Assembly: GCA_002914805.1 (NCBI GenBank)
Contig: JXTB01000118.1
Coordinates: 676,065 to 740,064, forward strand
Direction: 5' to 3'
Length of the DNA: 64,000 nt
Source of the DNA: Parasponia andersonii
Lineage: Eukaryota; Streptophyta; Magnoliopsida; Rosales; Cannabaceae
Positions within the stretch are counted from its first letter, which is position 1, and each line of letters starts with the position of its first letter. Of this stretch, positions 34,674-47,814 are shown one piece after another. Under the pieces are notes generated by a model. It searched no databases and had not been told where the DNA came from. It worked only from the letters and a program-made list of their open reading frames with translations. The position numbers and the translations under genes are program-made.

Positions 34674-37600
34674 TCAAACTTGTAGGTTGTTGATCAAGTC
34701 TAAACAATGATTGAACTTGATCAATGTCACCACTTTAGTCATCATATCCACATGATTCTCAGTAGTCTCAATCTTCTGAAGCAGTATCTTTCCTTCATTA
34801 ATAATCTCTCGCATATAGTGATGTTGAATATCAATATGCTTCGTATGTACATAGTATACTGGATTCTTCGCTAAGTGAATGACACTCGAACTATCAGAAT
34901 AAATATAGACATACTCCTGAACAACTCTTAGCTCTTCCAGTAATCTTTGTAACAAAATAACTTCATTCACAGCCTCTGTAATTGTATTGTACTTTGTCTC
35001 TGTAGTAGACAAAGCAACTGTAGATTGCAAAGTAGACTTCCAACTGATTGGTGCTCTTACAAATGTGAATACATATCCAGTAGTTGATCGACGTTTATTC
35101 AAATCACCAGCGTAATCGGAATTAACATAACCAACCGCACATTGACTAAGTCTATCATCCCTCTCAAAAACCAAATCGACATCTACAGTCTTCAATAAGT
35201 ACCGTAGAATCTATTTCACAGCTTGTCAATGATCTTTACTTGGATCATGCATAAACTTTCTCACAACTCCAACTGCATGTGAAATATCGGGTCTCATACA
35301 CACCATTCCATACATCAAGCTACCAACTGCATTGGAATACGTAACTTGTGACATGTACTCTCGCTCTGTATCTGTACTCAGGGACAAAGATGCACTAAGC
35401 TTGAAATGAGTAGCAAGCAGTGTACTAATAGGTTTTGATTGTTCAGTCATATCAAAACGCTGTAATACTTTCTTCAAATATTGCTTCTGAGTCAAACTAA
35501 CCTTGCATCTCCCTCTATCTCTGCTAATCTCTATACTGAGAATCTTCTTTGCTTCACCAAGATCCTTCGTCTCAAACTCTTGATTCAACTGAGTCTTCAA
35601 CTTCTTAATTTCTTCTTAACTCCTCGAAGCTATCAACATATCATCAACATACAAGAGTAGATAAATGAAAGACCCACGTTGTAGCCTATAAAAATACACA
35701 TAACTATCAAACTCGCTTCTTGTATACTTCTGACCCATCATAAACCAATCAAATCGCTTGTACTACTGCCTTGGTGATTGTTTCAGTCCATAAAGCGATC
35801 TTTTTAGTTTACAAACCCAATTTTTTTTTAGCAACTTTGAAACCTTCTAGCTAAGACATATAGATTTTCTCTTCCAAATCACCGTGTAGAAATGCAGTTT
35901 TCACATCCAATTGAACTAGTTCAAGATCCAACTGCGCTACCAAGGCTAACAAAATTCTAATGGAGGAATGTTTAATGACTGGAGAAAATACTTCATTATA
36001 ATCAATTCCCTCCAACTGAGTGTAGCCTTCTGCTACTAATCTTGCCTTGAAGTGAACATCATTCTTATCAGAAAATCCTTCTTTCTTTGCATATATCCAT
36101 TTGCACCCAATTGTCTTCTTATTCTTCGGTAGTTGAGCTAGCTCCCCAATTTCATTCTTTCGAAGAGATTGCATTTCTTCCTCCATTGCTTTCTTCCACT
36201 GTTTATTTTCTGAACTTTTGACTGCATCTTTGTATGTGGAAGGAACTTCATCATCTACAGTGGGAAGTGCATAGGCCACCATATCAACAAATCGAGCAGG
36301 TTTACGAATTTCATATCTTGCCTATTATGTGCAATTGATTTGTGCTGTTGTTGAGGCTCTTGGGTCGGAATCTCTTGTTCATCTTCAAAGTCCTCCTCTG
36401 CCAATGGAGTGTCACCACTATTTTCAACAATATTAGCTGGGACTACTGTTGTCATTTTCTCAAACTCCACCTGCTGCCGACTAGGCTTCACCTACTACAG
36501 AATACTAATGGTCTTCTCTTATTCTTCTGTTACCTTCTTCAACATGGTAGACTCATCAAAAGTAATATCCCTACTAAATAAAATATTCCTCGAACTTAAA
36601 CACCAAAGTCGGTATCACTTTACACCTGAGCTGATGCCCATAAATAACGCTTTCTTGGCTTTCGGATCCAACTTAGATTCTTTCACATGATAGTAGGCAG
36701 TAGAACTAAAGACTTGTAAAGAATCATAATCACTAGCAAGTTTTCCAGACCATACCTCAAGAAGGGTTTTACCTCCAATTGTAGTCGATAGTAAACGATT
36801 AATGAGATGACACGCATACATAATTGCCTCAACCCAAAAAACTTGCCTAACCTAGCATTGGACAACATATACCGAACCTTCTCTAGCAAAGTCCGATTCA
36901 TGCATTCTGTCACCCCATTCTAATGCGTGTTTTTTTGAGTGTAAAGTGATGCACAATACCTTCAGAGTGGTAAACTCCCAAAAATGGATCACTCCTATAT
37001 TCTCTATCATTGTCTAATCGAAGTCGTTTGATCTTTTTACCCATTTTAGCCTCAATCATCTTTTTTCATTTAAGGAAAACTTCAAGCACATCATCCTTAT
37101 TCTTCATTACATACACCTAAACTCTTTTGGAAAAGTCGTCGATAAAAGTAACAAAATAGTACATACCTCCCAAAGAAGCTATCTTGGTAGGTCCCCACAC
37201 ATCTGAATGAACATAATCTAGAATACCCTCAGTATTATAAATTACTATGCCAAACTTCACTCTTGTCTGTTTTCCAAAAAACACAGTATTTACAAAAGTC
37301 CAACTTGCAGGGATTTGCTCCTTTCAGTAAGTCTTACTTCACCAAACTAAAGAAAGACTTTTCCCCTGCATGTCCCAAATGCATACACCATAACCTAGTA
37401 ATTTCTGAAGCTTTATCATCTTCAGAAACTGCAGTAACTGATCCAATAACTGTACTACCATTGTAGTAATATAAGTTATTTCTTCTTGTACCTTACATCA
37501 CCACCAAAGAGCCTAAAGTAACTTTTAGAATTCCATCTCGTATAATCATAGTGAAGCCTTTGGATTCTAAAGCTCCTAAAGAGATGAGATTCTTCTTCAA

Positions 37601-37816
37601 TTTCAGTACATACCGAACATCTGTCAGAACCCTAGTTGATCCATCATGATTTTTCAATCGAATTGAACCTACCCTAGTTGCTTTATATGATTCATCATTT
37701 CCTATGTAAACAACTCCACTATTTAGCTCTTCAAAGTTGAAGAACCACTCCTTATGAGGAAAAATATGGTAAGTGCAACTCGAATCTAAAATCCACTCGT
37801 CATGCTGAGATATCAT
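34674..37816 (-). pseudogene. copia pol remnant: integrase, RT, RNase H
   Basis: Reading leftward: the gag pre-integrase zone (WILDSSCTYH near 37800), the integrase core and C-terminus about 36615-37260, an RVT_2-type reverse transcriptase about 35226-36282 (WKKAMEEEM, QLDVKTAFLHGDLEE), and RNase H about 34674-35195 (GYVNSDYAGD, STTGYVF, TKHIDI). The order integrase before RT marks it as copia rather than gypsy. It is a fossil with several breaks. Confidence 0.88.
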
Positions 37817-37927
37817 CGGTTGACTAACTAGAGCAAAATCTAACTCATCATCTTCAATTTCAATTACATATGCATCAGAAGTAGCTTTGCCCTTGCCTTT
37901 ATTCTGTAATTTCGGACAATCTTTCTT

Positions 37928-38211
37928 CTAATTCCTTTTCTCATGACAAAAGGCACATTCATCCTTACCAGGTCTTCCCTTTGAACGAGCTCTACTCTTT
38001 TTCTCCTGCTTACAATTTTGATTACATCCTCTGGTTGTAAGTGCTTCTGCTGGCACGTTCCTATTCTCCTTCTGATCTTTCTTCAGAATCTCATGATTGT
38101 ACAATGCAGCATTCACTTCATCGAAGGACAATTTTTCCTTCCCATGAAGCAACGTAATACAGAGATGATCTAACTCATCAGGAAAAGACCCAATCAGCAA
38201 CATTGCTTTAT
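37928..38211 (-). pseudogene. copia gag remnant (C-terminal part)
   Basis: Contains [17 protein letters not shown], typical of the UBN2-type gag of copia elements, and a degenerate zinc-knuckle CAFCHEK at its end. The upstream part of gag is absent. Confidence 0.75.
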
Positions 38212-38495
38212 CACGACGGCCTCAACAAGCCGAAGCCGCCGATTATGTTGCAAGAGTTCGTGAACCACGACGGGGTGATTTTCAAGGTGTATGTGGTCGA
38301 GAAGTACGTCAAGTGTGTGAAGAGGAAGTCGATGCCCCATGTATCGGAGGAGAAGAAACTAGAGAGATTGGAGGGCTTATTTTCTTTTTGCAGGTGTCGA
38401 ATCTCACCATCAATGAGAGGACTGACGATAAATACTCTAAGAAGATGCATTTGGATGAAACCGAGATGCCACCATAGAGCTTTCTTATTGAAATT
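38212..38495 (+). pseudogene. Fragment of inositol-tetrakisphosphate 1-kinase (ITPK3-like)
   Basis: Plus-strand reading gives [20 protein letters not shown], then a [10 protein letters not shown] block and, after a one-base shift near 38390, [20 protein letters not shown] and ETEMPP. This order is characteristic of plant inositol 1,3,4-trisphosphate 5/6-kinases, which phosphorylate inositol phosphates on the way to phytate. Only about 95 residues of a roughly 320-350 residue ATP-grasp enzyme remain, from the middle of the protein. The frameshift and a TAG after EMPP make it non-functional. It is wedged between a truncated copia gag and the end of an Athila-like element. Confidence 0.85.
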
Positions 38496-38759
38496 CATGA
38501 CGATAATTAATTTCTAAAATTTGAAGAGAACTAGTCTGATTAATATTTAAACAAATAATTATTAGTAATGGAAAAGTAAAGCAAGGCTACATGATCCATA
38601 TATGTGTATAGATATGTATATATTCTATTTCTAGACTTATAACTTATCAAAGTTAACATTCTCTAAAATATTGTTCCTAAATTAATGATATATATATATA
38701 TATACACACATCATTAGATCCACAAAATTTAACTTGATTGTCTTTGTTTTAGACCATGA
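38496..38759. other. Short AT-rich spacer
   Basis: Includes an (AT)n run near 38688-38702. No gene. Confidence 0.45.
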
Positions 38760-38873
38760 ATCGAGTTCTGTACTGTTCTAGCTTAGAACCTCGACAGTCA
38801 AATGACCCTTGGCTTCATTGTGAGCTACTTATCCAAATTGATCTGATATACTTGTTAGTTTTTACAATATTTG

Positions 38874-39905
38874 TCATGTACTATACTGCTGTACCTCCTG
38901 TTGACTCATGCGTTGTTCCAGAGATTTTAGTTGCTGCAGGACATCGCTGTTGTTGCTACTGCTGGATGCTGCAGCAGGTCTACTTGAGGAGGGTCGATGG
39001 GTTGACTTGGCTGTTCTTTCTTGGGCAATTCTGGCCATGGCAATGGCATCTATTTCGCCTGTGTTGTGTAGCTTTTCTTCATTTACCAGATAAGAAGCAC
39101 GAGCATTGCGACACATCCTGGTAATTAGGGACGGGAAAAATAGTGTCCCTGATTTTCTCGCGGCACACGCACAAATCTCCCTATAAATCATTCGACCCAC
39201 ATTGATAAATTTACCAGTCAACATGGAGTACAGTAGCAACACACGCTCCTTGGAAATTGTTTTGCCATGCATGGTGGGCAGCAAGCGAGATTTTAGAAAA
39301 TGATACCATACTTTTGCAGGTGGTTTTAGTAAGCTCCGAAGGCATGTGTATGCACCCTGTGATGAGACATTCCACTCAGCTCCTTCTACAGTAACAGTCT
39401 CCAGCACTGTGAGCAGTTTGGATTCTGTGATGTTTTCGACGAATTTAGAGTACTCATCTACCGGATCCCCCAAACTGAAGATGGTGTTGATGGCTTCCAC
39501 GCTCAAAGGCACTTGAACTCCTCTAACGTACACGGTGTCCTCTTCGGGATTAGTCAGGTTGGCATAGAATTTGCGAACCAGAGGCACAATCGAGTCCTCT
39601 GAGTGAGCGCAGAACAACTGCCAGTTGTGTTAGATGATAACATCTGCAATGAATGGCGGCTGCACTAGTGGCGCATTATTATCCCACACGAATCCTTTTT
39701 CGGCACCTAAAGGCCGATTTTGAATATTCTCTTCATACCTTGCTTTGGCTGCTTCAGATTCGAACTTGACTACTTTAGAGGCTTTACGAGCTACTCACTT
39801 GATTTGCATTTCTCGTGCAATAGCAGAGTTCTTTCCCCCAAACTTGAGCGAAAAATGAAACCCTCATCGGAATTGCCAGCGGCCGTCAAAGAAGAGGAGA
39901 GTGGT
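38874..39905 (-). pseudogene. Extra 3' ORF of the Athila-like element ('putative plant transposon protein')
   Basis: Visible blocks: a RYEENIQNRPLGAEKGF stretch upstream, then FCAHSEDSIVPLVRKFYANL, VYVRGVQVPLS, the LPTMHGKTISKERVLLLY block and FINVGRMIYREI, ending in a serine-rich and coiled-coil tail (LKSLEQRMSQQEV). This is the plant transposon domain often found with Athila/gypsy elements; its function is unknown. It is part of a broken element. Confidence 0.7.
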
Positions 39906-40454
39906 GAGGTGAAGATTGAAACGAGGTTACTATTGAAGAAGATTGTGTGGGGCTAGGGTTTAAAAAGGGGAAAAGTTACCACACTTTTTTTTATATGGAT
40001 CGTGGGCTGATAGTGGCTTCATAGAAGACTCCACTCCCACACGTGTCAGAACTACTGCCCAAGGAATGCGACCCACTTTCCTTCTTCTCTCTCTTTTTTT
40101 TTTTTTTTTTTTAAATAGTCTGGAACTAGGTCTGTTGCTGTAGTAAATATATAATACTAATTTCATTGCTGCAGCAATTTGTCATTTCCTGGGAATCTGT
40201 CGTTTTGCATTGGAATACTAAAAATCCTTCCTGAACTCCTGGTTTCCTACTTGTCTCCATTGTTAAGAATTAACCGTAGATCAAAAATCAAGTTTTCACA
40301 TCTCGTTGCCCTTTTTTTTTTGAATTAACAAAAGAACAGGACAATGTAAAATTTCTAAAGAGTAACAGAAGAAAAGAATTAAAAGGGTGATAAACAGTGG
40401 GTTGCCTCCCACTAAGCGCTTAGTTTAGAGTCAACAACCCGACTTCTTGTTCAA

Positions 40455-43400
40455 TCATAGGTCTTGTAGAGTGATTGAGGTATTCCCTCTGTCAAATTCA
40501 GGTTCCCAATAGTGCTTTAATCTTTGGCCATTGACCTTGAATTGGCGACCTGAGACTTCTTCCAGTAAGTCAACAGCACCATATGGATAGATCTTGGCAA
40601 TCTTGAACAGACCTGACCACCTCGACTTCAGTTTACCAGGAAATAGCTTCAATCGAGAATTAAACAACAGGACTTGTTGCCTAGATTCAAAGGTCCTTTG
40701 TTGGATCTTGCTATCATGCCATTTTTTTGTTTTATCTTTGTATAACTTAGCACTCTCATAAGCACACATCCGAAATTCTTCCAGCTCATTTAGCTGTAGC
40801 AGCCGTGTTTCCCCAGCAACTTGAAGGTCCATGATGAGCTTTTTTATCGCCCAATATGCTCTGTGCTCTAGTTCCACCGGCAAGTGACATGCTTTCCCAA
40901 AGACTAGCCTATATGGAGACATCCCCAACGGTGTTTTGAAGGCTGTTCTGTAGGCCCAAAGAGCATCATCAAGCCTTATTGACCAATCTTTCCTTGTGGG
41001 ATTCACAACCTTCTCCAAAATTCTTTTGATCTCTCTATTGGTAATTTCTATTTGGCTACTTGTCTGTGGATGGTACGCTGTAGCTATTTTGTGCCTCACT
41101 CCATATTTGGCTAAAAGATTCTCAAATTGTTTGCTACCAAAATGTGTTCCTTCATCACTAATGATGGCTCTTGGAGTGCTATAACGTGTGAAAATATTCT
41201 TATGCAGGAACTTCACCACTACCTTGGAATCATTTGTGGGGTATGCTGAAGCTTCCACCCATTTAGACACATAGTCTATAGCTACCAAGATATAAAGATT
41301 CCCAAAAGATGGAGGAAATGGTCCCATGAAATCTATGCCCTACACATCAAATAACTCAACTTCCATAATATTGTTTAAGGGCATTTCATGTCTTTGCGAG
41401 ATATTCCCAGTTCTTTAGCACCTATCACAAGTCTTGACAAATTCATAAGCACCCTTAAAGATAGTTGGCCAATAATAACCTGATTGCAAGACCTTAGCAG
41501 CTGTTCTAAAACCTCCAAAATGTCCCCCATATGGAGATGAATGACAATGGTGTAAGATGCTATGAATCTCTTCACTAGGAAAACACCTACGCAAAATCTG
41601 ATCTGCACATTGCTTGTAAAGGTAAGGTTCATCCCAAAAGTAAGCTTTTATATCATGGAAAAATTTCTTTCGCTGCTGGCTGCTGATCTCAGGTGGAAGT
41701 AATCCACTAACTAAATAATTAGCAAAGTCTGCATACCATGGAGTAGTCACCTGCTGTACAACTAAAAGCTGTTCGTCTGGGAATGTTTCTTGAATAGACT
41801 CTTTAATCTCCTTTGCATCTCCTATTTCCATTCTTGATAAGTGATCTGCAACTTGATTCTCAGAACCCTTCTATTCTTTTATCTCCAAATCAAATTCTTG
41901 CAATAACAGTATCCATTTGATCAATCTCAGTTTGGCATCCTTCTTTGCAATGAGATACTTGATTGCTGAGTGATCTGTATAAACAGTGACCTTTATTCCC
42001 ACAAGATAAGATCTGAATTTATCAAAAGCAAAAACAACAGCTAGGAGCTCCTTCTCGGTAGTGGTGTAGTTTAGTTGAGCATCAGATAAAGTCCTGCTGC
42101 TATAGTAAATAGAATGGAATACCTTCTCTTTTCTCTATCCCAATATAGCTCCAGCTATATGATCACTTGCATCACACATCAGCTCAAATTGTAAAGACTA
42201 ATTTGGGGCTACTGTAATTGGGGTAGAAACAAGTCTTCACTTCAGCTCCAAGAATGCTTGCATACACTCTTCATTGAATTCAAAAGATTTGTTTTGCTCC
42301 AGCAAGGTACACAATGGCTTGGAAATTTTTGAAAAATCCTTTATGAATCTTCTGTAAAAACCTACGTTTCCCAAGAAACTCCTAATACCCTTGACTGATG
42401 TTGGTGGTAGCAACTTCTCAATAACTTCAGTTTTTGCATTGTCTACTTCAATGCCATACTTGGAAACTCTATGACCCAATACAATGCCTTCTTGCACCAT
42501 AAAGTGGCATTTTTCCCAATTTAGGACCAGATTAGTTTCTTCGCATCGCTCCAAGACCTTTTCTAAATTTAGCAAGCAATCTTCATAGGATTTCCCAAAT
42601 ACAGAAAAGTCATCCATAAAAACTTCAAGCGTCTTTTCCACCATATTGCTGAAAATAGACATCATGCATCGCTGGAACGTTGGTGGAGCATTGTAGAGAT
42701 CGAATGGCATTCTCCTGAAGGCAAAAGTTCCACAGGGACAGGTGAAAGTTGTCTTCTCCTCATCCTCAGGTGCTATAACAATCTTGTTGTATCCTGAGTA
42801 TCCATCCAAGAAACAATAATACTCCTTACCAGCAAGTCTGTCAAGCATTTGGTCAATGAACGGTAGTGGAAAATGATCTTTTCTTGTAGCCTTATTGAGC
42901 TTCCTATAGTCCATGCACACCCTCCAACCAGTTACTGCTCTTGTGGGAATTAATTCATGATTGTCATTAGCAACAACTGTTACACCTCCCTTTTTAGGCA
43001 CACACTGAACTGGGCTGACCCAAGAACTGTCTGAAATTGGATAAATTATCCATGCATCCAACCACTTGATCACCTTTTTCTTCTCTACTTCCTTCATAAT
43101 TGGGTTCAGTCTTCACTGCTACTCCACTGAATTGCTGAAGCAATCTTCTAGCAGAACCTTATGCATACAGATTGTAGGGCTGATTCCCTTGATATCAGCA
43201 ATGGTCCACCCTATGACTTTCTTAAACCTTTGAAGTGCTGCAAGTAATTGCTGCTCTTGCCCCTGGTTCAGAGCTGTAGAAATAATTACCAGTAATGTGT
43301 TTGAGTCACCCAAATATGCATACTTTAAGTGAGAGGGCAATAGTTTCAATTCCACAACTAGGGGTTCTTCAACTGATAATTTAGAAGGCTTGAAATCCCT

Positions 43401-43928
43401 CTCTAATAATTCAAGAGATTCAAATTGCTTTCCCGGTCTAACAAGTGAATGCTTTGTATCCACCCATGGTACATAGCCCTCTTCATCAATTTCTTCATCA
43501 AAATCGACCTTGGTGGATACTGAAATCAGATTGTTATCATAAGTTCCCTGGAATTGCTTTAACACAAGTGAATCTAACACATTGATGGCTGAACACTCTT
43601 CTATTTTATCCGAAAATTGCATAGTCTTGAACATATTAAAAGTGACCTGTTCAGCATCAACGCGCACAGTGAGTTCTCCTTTTTGCACATCAATCAATGT
43701 CCTTCTAGTAGCAAGAAACGGCCTGCCTAAGATTATAGGCACCTCCTTGTCAGCCTCATAATCCAATATAATAAAATCCACGGGGAATATGAACTTGTCC
43801 ACCCAAACTAAAACATCTTCGATTTTTCCTTCAGGGTGAGCAAAAGATCTATCGGTAAGCTGAAAAGTAATTGTAGTCGGTCTTGCTTCTCTAATTCCCA
43901 ACTTTCTAAAAACTGATATGGGCATCAA
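40455..43928 (-). pseudogene. Athila-like pol remnant: protease, RT, RNase H, integrase
   Basis: Reading leftward: a protease-type region about 43119-43928 (VPIILGRPFLATRRTLIDV); RT about 42237-43097 (WRVCMDYRKLN, FMDDFSVFG); RNase H near 41840-42235; integrase about 40455-41831 with the zinc-binding start (HHCHSSPYGGHFG, TCDRC), [11 protein letters not shown] and [11 protein letters not shown], and a C-terminal RWSGLF segment. The RT reads like the Athila lineage. It is a fossil. Confidence 0.87.
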
Positions 43929-44238
43929 GTTTATGCTTGCTCCTAGGTCACATAAGGCTTTTCCACAATAGGTGTCACCAATAGAACATGGTATTGTAAA
44001 GATTCCAGGGTCTTAAAGTTTAGGAGGGATTTTAACTCTGCAAGATGGAGCTACATTCTTTGGTCAGTGCCACTATTTTAAACTCTCCCAATCTTCTTTT
44101 CTTAAAGAGGATATCCGTCATGAATTTGACATACTTTGGCATCTATTTTAAAGCTTCTACGAGTGGTATATTGATATGTAGCTGCTTCAAAACCTGCAAA
44201 AATTTGTTGAATTGCATGTCTTGCTACTGCGTGTGGAA

Positions 44239-45852
44239 TCATTGAGGAAAAGGTGGCAGTGGTCTGTTATTCTGCTTTTCTGGGCAGTCTTGCTGTAGCG
44301 ATACTATAGCAGATGTCTCTTTTTCAGCAGTTTGCTTTGTTACATTTTCCACTTTATCTTCCTTATCCCATTCTCTTTGGATTGAAGAGGGCTCTCTTGA
44401 TTGTTTAAGCCTTAGCTCAGGCTCTTTCAGCTCTATCCCACTCCTTAATGAGATCATTTTGCAATGCTCTTTATTCTCACACCATGGATTTTCTATATCA
44501 CTTGGCAAAGAATCTTGAGGTCTACTATTCAAAGCATTGGCTAACTGTCCCATTTGATTCTCCAAATTTCTGAGTGAGGTTGCTTGGCTTTGAATCATTG
44601 CAGACTGATTCTGAATGAAACTATCATTTTTCGCCATATACTCCTTCAATAAAGCTTCCATAAAGTTGGATCGCTCTGGATATTGCTATTTTTGATACTG
44701 TTGTTGTTGTGGCAGATGATGTTGGAAACCAGGTGGATGGACTGGTCTATTTAGAGTTGTATCTGAAGTAGCTTATTGGTTGCTCCATGAAAAATTAGGA
44801 TGCTACCTCCAACCCTGGTTATAAGTGTTTGAAAACGGATTGTTGTTGTTGTTATAGTTCCCTATGTAATATACTGAAGCAGGGTTAGATGGGCAATTGT
44901 CAAATGAATGCCCCTCACCACAATAAACACAAGAAATTGCAGCAGATTTCTCTACATTTGCTCCAGCAGTCATATTAATAGATTTCAGGATATTGGACAG
45001 CGATGAAACTTGAGCTGTCAAGGCTGTGACTGCATCAACATCATGAATTCCAGCAACACACCTTCCTGCAGCCACTCTTTTAGTCAGCTATTGATAGTTA
45101 TTGTTGGCCATTCGCTCCAAAATCTCATAAATATCATTATAGGACTTTGCAAGAAGAGCACCATTAGCCGAAGCATCCACCATTGACCGAGTATGAGCAT
45201 TGAGGCCATTATAAAATGTCTCCATTTGGATCCAATGAGGGATGTCATGGTGTGGGCATTTTCTTAGCAATTCCTTAAAGCGCTCCCATGATTCATATAA
45301 AGATTCCCCATCCGACTGCTAAAAAGAAGTAATATCATTTCAGAGCTTAGCATTTTTAGTTTGTAGAAAATATTTCATCAAAAATTTCTCTGCCAAGTTA
45401 TTCCAGGTGGCCACCGAATCTAGGGGTATTGAGTATAACCAAACTCTCGCTCTATCTCGTAAAGAGTATGGGAATAGTTTCAGCCTTAAAGCTTCATCCG
45501 TGACTCCTTGCAACTTGAATGAATCACACACTTCTATGAACAATCGGAGGTGAAGATGTGGATCCTCCGTTGGTACCCCACTGAATTGCCCCACAGTTTG
45601 GAGCATTTGAAACATCACTGGCTTCAATTCAAACTGAGATGGTTGAATTTCGGGTCTAACAATGCCAGGATTAAGCCCATTGAGGATAGGAATAACATAC
45701 TCTCTGATTACTCTATCCCTGTCATCTGCCATTGCTGCAATATTATTAGCACTAGCAGCTTTAGCCATTCCTTCTACACCAACTAACCCTTGTTGTTGCT
45801 CCCTTCTCCTTGCTCGAAATGTTCTTTCAATCTCAGGATCTAAGGGCAACAA
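44239..45852 (-). pseudogene. Athila-like gag remnant
   Basis: Begins LPLDPEIERTFRARRREQQ, contains FELKPVMFQMLQTVGQFSG, HLRLFIEVCDSFK and a METFYNGLNAHTR block, then a CVYCGEGHSFDNCP knuckle, and ends with coiled-coil MGQLANALNSRP. All are typical of plant Athila gag proteins. Broken. Confidence 0.85.
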
Positions 45853-45973
45853 CTCTTGTTCTCACCGATTAGTCATATAAAAAAGTATAAGCTCCTACAA
45901 GAACAACCAATCTAAAAGATAAGGAAACGAAAAAAAAAAAATTAGTTTCTACAAATAACTTTAGTTCTCTCAA

Positions 45974-45991
45974 TCCCCGGCAGCGGCGCCA
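45974..45991 (-). other. Primer binding site (tRNA-Asp type)
   Basis: The minus strand reads TGGCGCCGCTGCCGGGGA, near the TGGCGCCGTTGCCGGGGA complement of plant tRNA-Asp used by Athila elements. It lies six bases from the LTR end. Confidence 0.82.
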
Positions 45992-45997
45992 AAAACT

Positions 45998-47469
45998 TGT
46001 TGCGAAATTTATAATTGCTATGCAAGTGCACATATCGAACAAGTAATACAGTAGTAAGTTAAGTATCGTCTCCACAGGGATTGTTTGCCAAGTTATATGT
46101 AAACGCTAATTGTCAAACTAGATGGTTTTAAGAAATAAGAAATAGAGATTTGTAAGTAAATGGTAAGAACTAAAGAGTGCTTGATAAAAATGTAAATACC
46201 AAACAGAAAATAACGTGAAGTATCAATTAAATGTCAACCAGTGATGGATTTAAGGTGGGATTATCAAATCCTCCTTAGTTGCAAATCTGGGTTCAATTGC
46301 TGCAGCAACGCTTATGGCAAAATCACTCCAGTAAACAGAAAATTTAATCAGCACATAATAATCTTTCAAATTTATTATATTTTAAGTTGTTCAAACCAGA
46401 TTTACATATTCCTAGGCTAACCCAGCTCTCAAAATACCATTTATAGCATCAATTTTCATTGGGTTATACATGGCAACAATATATTCTTATACCATTACTA
46501 ATTCAAAGATCTACTAAGGAGATGATTGAAACATGCATCATTCAAGGTAGATCCAATTAAGATTAATCTTTCTAGTTTTAATCCTAATTTATTTATCCTA
46601 AATATTGATGGCCAAGTAATACTAAGAATTAGTAACTAAGCTCACTTAATGAACTAGAGAAAATTTCCATAAACATCAAAATAGCACTTAACCAGTCATT
46701 ACAACCTTAGATTTATCATAATCCCAGCTAAGAAAAACTTAGCTCATATTCTCGAGCTCAAAAATCATCAGTCCAAAATATTCCATAGATTATAGAAAAT
46801 CCAAGAAGGGAAAAGAAATTAAATACAAAGATTAAAAAGGTAGGGAAAAGTCTAGCTGGATAGTGGTAATTGGAGCTCTCTGCTGCTAGTACTCATTCTC
46901 CTTCACCCTATCTTCTCTGTACTATCCTCCTCTCTTTCTTTCCTTTTCCGTCCTGTTGCTCCCTGCTCAGCCGCTTCTCCTCTCTCCTTTTTTCTTTCTA
47001 CAGTACACTTTCCTTTTATATTAGAGTAGGTAAGGTACCCTAATACACGTGTCAGCCAAATATGGAGTAAGGACCACTTTTGCTTTATTTTCCCTTAGAT
47101 GGTATTTAATATTAGCTGTCAGCACTATCTGTGTGTAAAAGATACCAGCTGGAAAAATAATTCTTCTGTTCAGTATTTCTCCGGCGCGTTATTGCAGCAA
47201 AGTTACTCTCATCTTTGACTTAAATTCAACTTTCCTTCAAAGATGCTGTCATTTAAACTCAACAAAACTCAAATCCTAATTTCAGTATTTCTACTAGAAA
47301 TTATCAGAAATAAAATAGCTATTGACTGTATTAGATTTTTAAACGTAAAAAATACCACAGACCGAAATAAAATAAAGAAAAGCACCTAAATTAGACAATT
47401 TAAAACTTTAAAACAACTATCCTAAGAATCAAAAATATACCGAATAACTCTATTTTTATAGAGTTATCA
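45998..47469 (-). repeat. 5' LTR of the Athila-like element
   Basis: The minus strand begins TGATAACTCTAT at 47469 and ends CGCAACA at 45998, next to the primer site. Its first bases form a perfect hairpin (47444-47467). CT-rich sequence near 46880-47010 may be its transcribed leader. Confidence 0.82.
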
Positions 47470-47814
47470 GGCACTCGCAAAACGGACACCACAACTAGCT
47501 AACACTCACAAGACGCTCATTATTCTCGCACAGCTGATGGCGCCAATTTGGCAATACAATACTAATCTCACAAGACAATTCTTGAAGCCTAAAGCTTTAT
47601 TACTCTCGTTACCTTTCGTTGGCCGTGTTTGAAATGAGCACAATTTGCTCCTATATATGGGCATGGATCAATGAAGATGTGCTGATGGTTGGTGGTTGGC
47701 GGTGGGTGTTAGTTGGTAGCTGATCTCGTTACTTGTTAGAAGTTGATATTGATCTTGTATGCCAAACGTGATAGTTCTTGGGCTTTGGCCAATACTAAAA
47801 CCAGGTGTTGACTT
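47470..47814. other. Host or unassigned sequence next to the Athila LTR
   Basis: No gene recognised. A GGTTGGTGGTTGGCGG-type short repeat lies near 47680-47720. Confidence 0.4.

Larger units (their letters stand above)
34167..38211 (-). mobile_element. Ty1/copia element, Tork-like, truncated
   Basis: Minus orientation. It keeps one LTR (34167-34574), RNase H, RT, integrase, gag pre-integrase and part of gag, in copia order. It ends abruptly inside gag at about 38211, where unrelated host sequence starts, so the 5' LTR is missing. The coding region is broken, with around ten breaks. RNase H and RT motifs point to the Tork/TNT1 side of copia. Confidence 0.88.
38760..47469 (-). mobile_element. 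Ty3/gypsy Athila-like element, one LTR kept, broken
   Basis: Minus orientation. An LTR at 45998-47469 is followed by a tRNA-Asp-type primer site, gag, protease, RT, RNase H, integrase, and after about 500 bases a separate ORF of the 'putative plant transposon protein' type in the place where Athila carries its extra (env-like) ORF. No matching 3' LTR was found before the ITPK fragment at 38.5 kb, so the element is truncated at its 3' end. It carries several breaks. Age cannot be judged from LTRs because only one survives. Confidence 0.87.

Noticed and set aside
38756-39124. Plus-strand 122-residue frame with CCCYC-type residues
   Set aside because: Antisense to the extra ORF of the Athila-like element, whose minus-strand frame carries the recognisable domain.
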